NCBI GenBank assembly: GCA_947463325.1
Contig: CANHQT010000001.1
Location: 173,450-237,449 of the forward strand
Reading direction: 5' to 3'
Source: Sphingomonadaceae bacterium
GTDB lineage: Bacteria; Pseudomonadota; Alphaproteobacteria; Sphingomonadales; Sphingomonadaceae
Length of the DNA: 64,000 bases
Part shown: piece by piece, positions 54,357-61,882 of the stretch
How positions within the stretch are numbered: the stretch's first letter is position 1
Layout: every line of letters begins with the position of its first letter
The notes under the pieces: model-generated
Seen by the model: the letters and a program-made list of their open reading frames with translations, nothing else
Told to the model about the DNA's origin: nothing
The model's database searches: none
Translations under genes and position numbers: made by a program

Positions 54357-55079
54357 ATGGCAAGAGTTGCAGTCGTGACAGGCGGAACACGCGGGATCGG
54401 CGCCGCCATCAGCCTTGCCCTCAAGGACGCGGGCGTCACAGTCGCGGCGAACTATGCCGGCAATGCACAAAAGGCTGCGGCCTTTGCCGAAGAAACCGGG
54501 ATCGCCACATATCAGTGGGATGTCGGGGATTATCAGGCCTGCCAGGATGGCTGTGCAAAGGTGGCCGAAGACCTTGGGCCGATCGACATATTGGTCAACA
54601 ACGCTGGCATCACCCGCGATGCGACGCTGCAACGCATGTCGCTCGATATGTGGGAAGAGGTGATCCGCATCAATCTGGGCGGCTGTTTCAACATGGCCAA
54701 GGCGGTGTTCCCCGGCATGCGCGAACGCGGCTGGGGCCGGATCGTCAACATCGGATCGATCAACGGCCAGGGTGGCCAATATGGTCAGGTCAATTATGCC
54801 GCGGCCAAATCGGGCATCCATGGCTTCACCAAGGCGCTGGCGCAGGAAGGCGCCAAATTTGGCGTGACCGTGAACGCGCTGGCACCCGGCTATGTCGATA
54901 CCGACATGGTGGCGGCTGTTCCCGAAGCTGTGCTGGAAAAAATTGTCGCCAAAATTCCTGTGGGGCGCCTTGGCAAGGCAACCGAAATTGCCCGGGGGGT
55001 GGCATTCCTCTGTTCGGAAGACGCGGGCTTTGTCACCGGATCGACGCTGTCGATCAACGGTGGCCAGCATATGTACTGA
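54357..55079 (+). CDS. Acetoacetyl-CoA reductase (PhaB/FabG-type SDR)
   Basis: A 240-residue SDR. Pattern TGGTRGIGAAISLAL, YAGNAQKAAAFAEETG and QRMSLDMWEEVIRINLGGCF match PhaB acetoacetyl-CoA reductases of polyhydroxybutyrate synthesis. Catalytic residues are Ser in NIGSINGQ and Tyr/Lys in NYAAAKSGIHGF. It ends STLSINGGQHMY, as in PhaB. No phaA or phaC is adjacent. The ATG at 54357 has GAGG a few bases upstream. Confidence 0.87.
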   Translation: MARVAVVTGGTRGIGAAISLALKDAGVTVAANYAGNAQKAAAFAEETGIATYQWDVGDYQACQDGCAKVAEDLGPIDILVNNAGITRDATLQRMSLDMWEEVIRINLGGCFNMAKAVFPGMRERGWGRIVNIGSINGQGGQYGQVNYAAAKSGIHGFTKALAQEGAKFGVTVNALAPGYVDTDMVAAVPEAVLEKIVAKIPVGRLGKATEIARGVAFLCSEDAGFVTGSTLSINGGQHMY

Positions 55080-55098
55080 CAGGCGGCCGGGCCGGACC

Positions 55099-55401
55099 AT
55101 GTCTGATCGGGACAGCATTGCTCGGCTGCGTGCTGCACTGGCGCAGTCCCGCGCTTTTGATTCTGTGCCGGGCAAACACAGCGCGACCATCGCGGGCCAT
55201 GCGACGTCGATTCGAATCGAATCGGTTTTCTGGGATGCCCTCAGGCGCGAATCGGACCGATTCGGTGTCCCGCTGAATGCGCTGATTGCGGAGATTGATG
55301 TGGCGCGCCTGGCTGCGCCGGCCCCGCCCAATCTGGCGAGCGCAATCCGCCTGTGGCTCTACGAACGGGCGACAGAGACCGCGCGCACCCCCGATATCTG
55401 A
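55099..55401 (+). CDS. Ribbon-helix-helix domain protein
   Basis: A 100-residue protein with a C-terminal half like the RHH_4 group: GHATSIRIESVFWDALRRES, then DRFGVPLNALIAEIDVARL, and NLASAIRLWLYERA. RHH domains usually bind DNA as dimers, though this group is poorly studied. It follows the acetoacetyl-CoA reductase by 19 bases on the same strand and could regulate it, but no evidence shows this. The ATG at 55099 is chosen. Confidence 0.75.
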   Translation: MSDRDSIARLRAALAQSRAFDSVPGKHSATIAGHATSIRIESVFWDALRRESDRFGVPLNALIAEIDVARLAAPAPPNLASAIRLWLYERATETARTPDI

Positions 55402-55429
55402 TTATCTAAGCTTCAGTATACATTAAGAA

Positions 55430-55461
55430 ATTTGGGGTGCCCGTTGCCGGACACCCCAAAT
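55430..55461. terminator. Bidirectional hairpin terminator between convergent genes
   Basis: TTTGGGGTG at 55431-55439 pairs with CACCCCAAA at 55452-55460, extended by A/T at 55430 and 55461. On the minus strand it is followed by TTTCTT and fits as terminator for the small ORF at 55517-55591; on the plus strand it can end the ribbon-helix-helix gene. Confidence 0.7.
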
Positions 55462-55516
55462 GACACATCAGCAACACCTGGTCCCGATATCGCAGCTTAA
55501 AACTGCGCGTCGCTGT

Positions 55517-55591
55517 TCAAAGCGGCGGGATCGAAGTGCCTGCAGCATCCTTGCCACCGCCGAAGAAGGCTTCGGTTAGGATTGACAGCAT
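55517..55591 (-). CDS. Putative 24-residue peptide
   Basis: A very short frame on the minus strand with a good ribosome site: GGGAG (complement of 55600-55604) is eight bases before the ATG. The peptide reads MLSILTEAFFGGGKDAAG followed by TSIPPL. It is the only candidate gene in a 329-base gap, is followed by a terminator-like hairpin, and is divergent from the EAL gene. It has no signal peptide, so it could be a small regulatory or toxic peptide, or chance. Family unknown. Confidence 0.4.
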   Translation of the reverse strand: MLSILTEAFFGGGKDAAGTSIPPL

Positions 55592-55730
55592 CACTTATGC
55601 TCCCTGTTTTGGTTGCTTTGTTTCCTTAAACTAACAGTAACCATCCCGCAAATGGTGTTGTTTGTTCACCATATCGACGGCGGGCCAAGAGTTAAGAGAA
55701 TCTTCACCTCGATCGTGGAGAGGGGTGGCG

Positions 55731-56606
55731 ATGTTGCCGCCAAAGCGCCCGATGACTGAATTGGCCCGAGCCGCGCGCGGCATGCCGCGCGTGCGCGATC
55801 AGGATGTGATTCGCGGCTTGCAAGACAATCAGTTCCGCCTGGTTTATCAGCCAAAACTCCACGTCCGCCGCGGGGTCGTGGACAGCGCAGAGGCGCTGGT
55901 CCGCTGGGACCATCCCGATCATGGTCTGCTGTTGCCGGACCGGTTTATCGAAGCAAGCGAGACATCGGGCACCATTGGCGCGATCACGCTGTGGACGATG
56001 GAACAGGCGTTGCGCGATCAGCAGTGGATGCGTGCGCAGGGCCGTGACCTGCGCTTGTTCGTTAACCTGTCCGCACAATTGCTGACGGACGAGCAGATGG
56101 TGATTGCCCTGTGTGCAATCGGGCGCCACGCCGGCGCTGATCTCGGCATCGAAGTCACTGAACGATCCGTGATCCATGATCCCGACCTCGCCTTTTCCAA
56201 CATTCGGCGGTTGCGCGAAGCGGGTCTGAAGATCGCCATTGACGATTATGGATCGGGCCTCTCCTCGCTCACCTATCTCAAACAGATTGATGCGGACGAG
56301 CTCAAGATCGACAAGAGTTTCGTTACCTCGCTGGGTACCAGCCACCGTGATCCGCTGATCGTGCGCTCGACCATCGATCTGGCGCATGCGCTGGGCATGG
56401 AAGTGACAGCGGAGGGGGTCGAAACACCGGCGGCCCATGCGCTGCTGACGGTGATGGGTTGCGATATCGTGCAGGGTTATCTGGTCGGCCGGCCGATGCG
56501 TGCTGATGCGCTCATCCAGCATCTGGCCTCGTTCGACCCGGCATCAATTGCCGTGCCAAATGATGGGCGCGTGCTGCGTGACCATAGTTTCTGGAAACGC
56601 GCCTGA
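55731..56606 (+). CDS. EAL domain c-di-GMP phosphodiesterase
   Basis: A 291-residue single EAL domain, probably hydrolysing c-di-GMP. The signature is EALVRW at about residues 54-59, then LRLFVNLSAQLL, the conserved glutamates in GIEVTERSVI, the metal aspartates in AIDDYGSGLSSLTYL, lysine in ELKIDKSFV and the terminal glutamate in AEGVETPAAHAL, so the catalytic set appears complete. GAGAGGGG precedes the ATG at 55731. It starts the operon with a histidine kinase (TGATG overlap) and a response regulator. Confidence 0.9.
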   Translation: MLPPKRPMTELARAARGMPRVRDQDVIRGLQDNQFRLVYQPKLHVRRGVVDSAEALVRWDHPDHGLLLPDRFIEASETSGTIGAITLWTMEQALRDQQWMRAQGRDLRLFVNLSAQLLTDEQMVIALCAIGRHAGADLGIEVTERSVIHDPDLAFSNIRRLREAGLKIAIDDYGSGLSSLTYLKQIDADELKIDKSFVTSLGTSHRDPLIVRSTIDLAHALGMEVTAEGVETPAAHALLTVMGCDIVQGYLVGRPMRADALIQHLASFDPASIAVPNDGRVLRDHSFWKRA

Positions 56607-59089
56607 TGTGGCGATCGTTTCTTGCCGCCTTCCTCTTTCTGACGGTCGCCATCAATCCCGGCAGCGCACGCGCGGCGCAGCCGGACTTTATTGCAGAAAT
56701 GACGCGCGATCTCGCTGTCGATCCAGCGGGTGCTGCAATCAAGGCGGATCGGGAGATTGTGCGACTTGAGGCACTGCCAACGTCTCGTGCCGGCATTCGC
56801 TTGGCTGAGGCCTATTGGGTCAAAGCGCAAGCATCGTTCCGTCTGGGTGACATGGCGCTCGCGCGCACTTCGCTTCGCAGTGCCGGGACTCTTGCGGGAA
56901 CGGGCGCTGAAGGCAGGCGCGTCAGAGGCTATGTTGATCTGTTGAGCGGATTGATCGCTCGAGCCGAAGGCCGTCTGGGCGATGCCTTGCTTTCTTTCGG
57001 GGAGGCTCAGCGCCGGTTCATAGCCTCGGGTGACCGCCGGGGGCAGGCTGTGGCCCTGCAATCAATCGGCGTCCTTTATTCTGATGTCGGCAATGGGGAG
57101 GATGCGGCCCGTTATCTCGAACTGGCAAGGGATGCGTATCCGCAGTCAGATATCGTTTTCAGGTTGAGCCTGAATAACAATTATGGCGTGGTCGAGCAGG
57201 TTCGCGATGATCTTGCGGCTGCCGAGCGTTACTTTCTAGCAGCTCGCGAAGCCGCGTTAGAGCTTGGGAATGCAGCGCTGGTAGTCCAGACTGGTCTTAA
57301 CCTTGTCGCCGCTCGGCTTCAGACAGGCAATGTGGAAGGCGCCCATGCACTTCTCGGAGAAATTGGGCAGAGCCGCGCGACCCTGTCGGTAGGTCAGCAG
57401 CGAGAATTGCAACGGCTCCGTGCCTGGCTGGCTCTTGATGAGGGGCGGGCCGGCGAAGCTTTGAATCTAATTCAGGGGCTGCTCGTTGGTCTCGATCCAG
57501 ACACCACTACGTCAGCCGATCGACCCGTCCATCTCGTTGCCTATCGCATTTTCAGCGAGGCCGACCGGCAGGCCGAGGCTCTCGTCCACCTCGAAGCTGT
57601 CCGTCGGATTGATCAAGCCGACGCAGAAATCGTCTCCTCCAACCGTGCGGCGCTGCTGGCGGCGCAGTTCCAGTTCGAGGCCCAGAATACGCGCATTGCC
57701 GAATTGAAGGCCGAGGGGCTGGAACGGCAAGTCAGCTATCAGCGCACCGTCACGCTCGTGCTGGTTGCGGGCGGGCTTATTGTCTTGGCACTGCTTGTCG
57801 GCCTGCTTGTTATCGCTATCCGTGCTCGCAACCGGGCGAGGGCCGACGGCTTGGTGCTGGCGCAGACCAATCGCGATCTTGAGCGCGCGCTTGCCGCCAA
57901 GACGGAGTTTCTCGCGTCCACCAGCCATGAATTGCGCACGCCGCTCAACGGCATTCTCGGCATGACGCAGGTGATGCTGACTGATCCCGCTGCTACGCCA
58001 CGGCTGCGCACCCAGATTGAACTGCTGCATGATGCCGGCACCGCAATGCGTGCGCTGGTCGATGACATATTGGATGTCGCCAAGATCGAACATGGCGGTT
58101 TCACGATCACGCCCAAGCCCACCGATGCCGACGCGCTGATCCGGCGCGTCGTGCGTCTGTTCGAGGCGGATGCAAGCAAGCGCGGGCTTGAGCTGCACGT
58201 GGATGCGCAGTGCGGCGGCCAGCTCGAGCTTGATCCTGACCGGCTGACCCAGATTCTTTTCAACCTTGTCGGCAATGCGATGAAGTTCACGCAGCAAGGG
58301 TCGATCACTGTTCGCGCCGAACGTAGCGGCGATCATGGCGCGCTCGGTGAAACGCTCAGCATTGCGGTTACGGATACCGGCATCGGCATTGCCCCCGAAT
58401 GGCATGCCACGGTGTTTGAGATGTTCCGTCAGGTCGATGGCACGCGCACCCGCCACTATGGCGGCACCGGCCTCGGCCTTGCCATCTGCCGGCAACTGGC
58501 GCGCGCGATGGGCGGGGACATTGCGCTGGAAAGTGCACCGGGTGAGGGCTCGACCTTCCGTGTGACGCTGCCTGCCATCCCGGTGGCTTTGGCACAGCCA
58601 TCGGTGCATGCCGAGGGCGATAGCGAAGCGTTTGGCGAATGCATCGGCGATAGTCTGGTGCCGCCAGAGGCTGATTTGGCGATCATCGCTGTCGATCCTC
58701 TGCGCGTTGCAATGCTCGCCGCAATCGCCCGCCGCGCCGGTCGCGCGGTGTGGATCGCCGACACCAGTGAAAAGATTGCCGCCGCATTCGGCCGTCAGCA
58801 CTTGACACTGCTGGTCGATGAGGCAGCAATGCACAGTCTGGCGTCTATGCTCGGGGCATGCAGCGACGGAGAACGGGACATGATCCTGGTAGGGGAGGGG
58901 GCGACCGCCGCTGAGAGCGCGGCTTTTGGCGTCGGGCGTGTTGTACCCTTCTCGCGCAACGCGCTTGCCGAAGCTCTGGATCCTGCGCCTTCGCGTGAAA
59001 CGGCAACCCTGCACCACTTGCCAACCGGCAGGGTCAGCCGGGGTCCCGCCGCTCAATCGGGCCGGATGGCCAGGGTGAGCCGGGCGTAA
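56606..59089 (+). CDS. Sensor histidine kinase with periplasmic TPR domain
   Basis: An 827-residue kinase. It has a signal peptide (AAFLFLTVAINPGSARA), a TPR-like helical region (about residues 30-370) predicted periplasmic, one membrane helix (about 381-405), a HisKA domain with the phospho-acceptor His441 in STSHELRTPLNG, and an ATPase domain with HYGGTGLGLAICRQL. A C-terminal 180-residue segment resembles a receiver fold but lacks a visible phospho-aspartate. It starts in the EAL stop and its stop overlaps the response-regulator start (TAATG). Confidence 0.9.
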   Translation: MWRSFLAAFLFLTVAINPGSARAAQPDFIAEMTRDLAVDPAGAAIKADREIVRLEALPTSRAGIRLAEAYWVKAQASFRLGDMALARTSLRSAGTLAGTGAEGRRVRGYVDLLSGLIARAEGRLGDALLSFGEAQRRFIASGDRRGQAVALQSIGVLYSDVGNGEDAARYLELARDAYPQSDIVFRLSLNNNYGVVEQVRDDLAAAERYFLAAREAALELGNAALVVQTGLNLVAARLQTGNVEGAHALLGEIGQSRATLSVGQQRELQRLRAWLALDEGRAGEALNLIQGLLVGLDPDTTTSADRPVHLVAYRIFSEADRQAEALVHLEAVRRIDQADAEIVSSNRAALLAAQFQFEAQNTRIAELKAEGLERQVSYQRTVTLVLVAGGLIVLALLVGLLVIAIRARNRARADGLVLAQTNRDLERALAAKTEFLASTSHELRTPLNGILGMTQVMLTDPAATPRLRTQIELLHDAGTAMRALVDDILDVAKIEHGGFTITPKPTDADALIRRVVRLFEADASKRGLELHVDAQCGGQLELDPDRLTQILFNLVGNAMKFTQQGSITVRAERSGDHGALGETLSIAVTDTGIGIAPEWHATVFEMFRQVDGTRTRHYGGTGLGLAICRQLARAMGGDIALESAPGEGSTFRVTLPAIPVALAQPSVHAEGDSEAFGECIGDSLVPPEADLAIIAVDPLRVAMLAAIARRAGRAVWIADTSEKIAAAFGRQHLTLLVDEAAMHSLASMLGACSDGERDMILVGEGATAAESAAFGVGRVVPFSRNALAEALDPAPSRETATLHHLPTGRVSRGPAAQSGRMARVSRA

Positions 59090-59481
59090 TGCGCATCCTG
59101 TTCATAGAAGATGATGCGATGAACCGTCGCGTTGTCCGCGACATGCTTCATGTTGCCGGCCTGCCGCTGGCTGAGGCCGATGGCGGCCGGGCGGGTATCG
59201 CGCGGCTCGAACAGGAACCGTTCGATGTCCTGCTGCTGGATTTGCGGATGCCGGAAATGGACGGGTTCGATGTGATTGATGCGCTGCGTTCGCGCAGCGA
59301 TGGCCTTAAGGACATTCCGATCATTGTCGTCACGGCAGATGCCTCGCCCGGGCTGGAGGATGACTGCATAGCGGCGGGCGCGGATGCTGTGCTGTTCAAG
59401 CCGATTGCCATGCAATCATTGTTCGACAGCATCGCCGAACTGGTGGTTGACCGCAGCGATCCGGACAAGCCGCTCGGCTGA
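59089..59481 (+). CDS. Single-domain response regulator
   Basis: A 130-residue stand-alone receiver. It has the acidic pocket in FIEDDAMNRRVV, the phospho-acceptor Asp51 in LLLDLRMPEMDG, Thr in IIVVTADASPG and the lysine in VLFKPIAM. No output domain. It is probably phosphorylated by the adjacent kinase and signals by protein contact, perhaps to the EAL protein of the same operon. Its start overlaps the kinase stop by one base. Confidence 0.92.
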   Translation: MRILFIEDDAMNRRVVRDMLHVAGLPLAEADGGRAGIARLEQEPFDVLLLDLRMPEMDGFDVIDALRSRSDGLKDIPIIVVTADASPGLEDDCIAAGADAVLFKPIAMQSLFDSIAELVVDRSDPDKPLG

Positions 59482-59490
59482 CCCGCGCGT

Positions 59491-59787
59491 TCAGGGCTTC
59501 TGCCGTTCTTCCTCGAGCCGGTCTTCGATCGCATCGTCATGGCCTGTGCCGGCGGACAGGAACACCAAGCCCATCAACGCCGCGCCCAGCAACACCGTCA
59601 CGAACACCCCGCTGGCCGCTGCGATAAACAGATGGATGCTGGCATCGGGATTGCGGACATACAGGATCGCCAGAGCGATGACCGTCGCCGTCCCGGCGGC
59701 GAGCGCCATCCACCACATCAGGCGGCGGTATCGCGCCCATGCGAAACTGGCGACTGCGGGATCGTCTAGTCTGGATGGCCTTGTCAT
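59491..59787 (-). CDS. Small two-helix membrane protein
   Basis: A 98-residue protein of unknown function with two predicted membrane helices (about 23-43 and 52-78: WMALAAGTATVIALAILYV and GVFVTVLLGAALMGLVFLSA) and an acidic C-terminal tail (DAIEDRLEEERQKP). The ATG at 59787 is preceded by AAGGGAC. Codon use supports a real gene. It converges on the response regulator and is divergent from the CBS gene. Confidence 0.75.
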   Translation of the reverse strand: MTRPSRLDDPAVASFAWARYRRLMWWMALAAGTATVIALAILYVRNPDASIHLFIAAASGVFVTVLLGAALMGLVFLSAGTGHDDAIEDRLEEERQKP

Positions 59788-59907
59788 CACTGTCCCTTAG
59801 GCTGTGGGCCCTGCTTGCGGAAGGGGGACGGAGGTTCCCCAGACACAATATGCATGATAGCCTCCGTGCCGGTGGCGGGCACAGCCGGAATGGGTGGAAG
59901 GTGCGCG

Positions 59908-60333
59908 ATGACGATAGCAGCCATTATTGCCGGACGGGGTCCCGTCCATTCAGCTTCACCCGATGAAACATTGGCACAGGTTGCCAGGCGGCTGACTGAT
60001 CTCAGGATCGGTGCCATGCCGGTGCTGGACAATGGAACGGTGGTCGGCATCTTGTCCGAACGTGACATATTGCACTGTGTTGCCCGGCGCGGCGTCGATG
60101 CCATGACAACGCCGGTGGCCGAAGCCATGACCGCGCCGGTGATCTCGATCGAACCCGACATCGCGGTCCTTTCCGCCCTGTCGCTGATGACCCACCGGCG
60201 CATCCGCCACCTGCCGGTGATCGATGGCGGCCGGCTGGTGGCGTTCGTTTCGATCGGCGATCTTGTGAAATACCGCATTGAACGCATCGAGGCCGAAGCC
60301 GCGGCGATGCGGGACTATATTACCGGCGCCTGA
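59908..60333 (+). CDS. CBS domain protein
   Basis: A 141-residue protein of two CBS motifs: VHSASPDETLAQVARRLTDL with GAMPVLDNGTVVGILSERDI, and PVISIEPDIAVLSALSLMTH with IRHLPVIDGGRLVAFVSIGD. Such pairs bind adenine nucleotides and regulate partner enzymes or transporters, here unknown. GGAAGG at 59896-59901 supports the ATG at 59908; longer in-frame starts exist. Confidence 0.88.
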   Translation: MTIAAIIAGRGPVHSASPDETLAQVARRLTDLRIGAMPVLDNGTVVGILSERDILHCVARRGVDAMTTPVAEAMTAPVISIEPDIAVLSALSLMTHRRIRHLPVIDGGRLVAFVSIGDLVKYRIERIEAEAAAMRDYITGA

Positions 60334-60422
60334 AACAGCGGCCATTGGGCTTAATCGGCTGTTGAGGGTTGCCGCGCTAAGGGTGGCTTGCGGGAGAGGG
60401 ATTCCGGCAGGCGACAGGATTA

Positions 60423-61019
60423 ATGGTGGCGCGCGATACACTCATTCGCTGGGCAGAGCAGGCGGCGCGCGCTGTCGGCTATGACAAGACGCATATCACG
60501 CGCACCATCCCCTATCGGGAGGTCGACGCCTTTCTCGACACGCTTGATTGCGGCGCGCTCGACGCGCTGGAGATTTCCGCAGGCTGGAAATGGCGGCAAC
60601 GTCGCTGGGGCAGCTTTACGGAGATGAACTGGCCGGATCATGATATTTGCCGCGACCGGCTGGATCGCCAGTTTGACATCATCATTGCGGACAATGTGTT
60701 CGAACATCTGCGCTATCCGGGGCGTGCGGCGGATAATGTCCGCGCCATGCTGAAACCGGGCGGCTGGTTCATCAACATCACGCCGTTCATGATCCGCCAC
60801 CACCCCATCCCGATCGACTGCACCCGCTGGACGCAGACGGGGATGCTCCATTTCCTGGAAGAGCACGGCTTTGATCCCGAAGGCGTCACCACTGGCGGCT
60901 GGGGCAATGCGGCGGCGGTAAAGGCAAATTTCTACCGCTGGGGCCGCACCGGCTGGCGTCGGCGGCTACCCAATGATGACCGTTTCCCGGTCACCATCTG
61001 GGCTATCGCGCGCGGGTGA
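60423..61019 (+). CDS. Class I SAM-dependent methyltransferase
   Basis: A 198-residue methyltransferase. It has ALEISAGWKWRQRRWG as a variant motif I, then FDIIIADNVFEHLRYPGRAA and MLKPGGWFINITPFMIRHHP, typical of sugar- or lipid-modifying methyltransferases of polysaccharide clusters. The start is ATG 60423. It lies directly before a glycosyltransferase and near a polysaccharide flippase, which suggests a role in cell-surface glycan synthesis. Confidence 0.83.
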   Translation: MVARDTLIRWAEQAARAVGYDKTHITRTIPYREVDAFLDTLDCGALDALEISAGWKWRQRRWGSFTEMNWPDHDICRDRLDRQFDIIIADNVFEHLRYPGRAADNVRAMLKPGGWFINITPFMIRHHPIPIDCTRWTQTGMLHFLEEHGFDPEGVTTGGWGNAAAVKANFYRWGRTGWRRRLPNDDRFPVTIWAIARG

Positions 61020-61021
61020 CC

Positions 61022-61882
61022 ATGCGCATGGCCGCACCGCGCTGCATCGCCGTCCTCGCGCATAATGAGGAAGCACGGATCGCTCGCTGCCTCGCCAGCC
61101 TGCTGCCGCTGGCGCAAGGGGACCGGCTGCATGTCATCATCAACGGCTCGACCGACAGGACGGCGGATATCGCGCGCTCCATCGCGGCCAAACATGATGG
61201 GGTGACAGTCCATGACTGGGCGCAAGGCGGCAAATCGCGCAGCTGGAGCCGCTTTGTCCATGACGAGCTGGATACGGTCTTTCCTGTGCATATTTTCGTC
61301 GATGGCGATGCAGAAGTGGTGCCGGGTTCGATTGATGCGCTGGCGGCGGCCCTGCTTGCCGATCCTGCGGCCCATGCCGCCGCCGGGGTTCCCGGCAACG
61401 GTCGCCGCGCGCGCCTTTATCGCAAGTCGATCCGCGCCGAACGGGGCCTGTTCGGGGATCTCTATGCCCTGTCAGGCGCGTTTCTGGCCCGCATGCGAGC
61501 GGCCGGCATCCGCTTGCCTGATGACTGTATCGGCGATGATGGCTTGATCGGTGCGCTCGCCAAGATTGACCTCGGCGCCTTATCCGACTGGCGGGATGCT
61601 CGCGTTGCGACAGCGATTGACGCCCGCTTCCTGTGTGATCCGGTCAGCCTTGCCAGCCCGGCCAGTTGGCGCCTGCAATATCGGCGCATGATCAATTACA
61701 GCCAGCGCCATTTCCAGAACCGCCTGATCACCGGCATATTGGAGTCCGGTGGAGCAGCGGCCCTGCCACGGCGGCTCGCGCCGCTTTATGCCGATGCGAT
61801 GAAGGGTTGGCGCCCCCGCTCCGGCGTGACCGGCTGGTTTGACCGGCGGGCGTTGGAACGGATGGCGAAGGCCGCAGGCTAG
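61022..61882 (+). CDS. Glycosyltransferase family 2
   Basis: A 286-residue GT-A type transferase with CIAVLAHNEEARIARCLASL, the DxD-like HIFVDGDAEVVPGSI and GDDGLIGALAKIDL. It probably adds a sugar during polysaccharide or glycolipid synthesis in the cytosol. The ATG at 61022 is favoured; a GTG at 61016 overlaps the methyltransferase stop, and ATG 61028 is also possible. Its TAG stop shares the CTAG at 61879-61882 with the convergent flippase. Confidence 0.87.
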   Translation: MRMAAPRCIAVLAHNEEARIARCLASLLPLAQGDRLHVIINGSTDRTADIARSIAAKHDGVTVHDWAQGGKSRSWSRFVHDELDTVFPVHIFVDGDAEVVPGSIDALAAALLADPAAHAAAGVPGNGRRARLYRKSIRAERGLFGDLYALSGAFLARMRAAGIRLPDDCIGDDGLIGALAKIDLGALSDWRDARVATAIDARFLCDPVSLASPASWRLQYRRMINYSQRHFQNRLITGILESGGAAALPRRLAPLYADAMKGWRPRSGVTGWFDRRALERMAKAAG

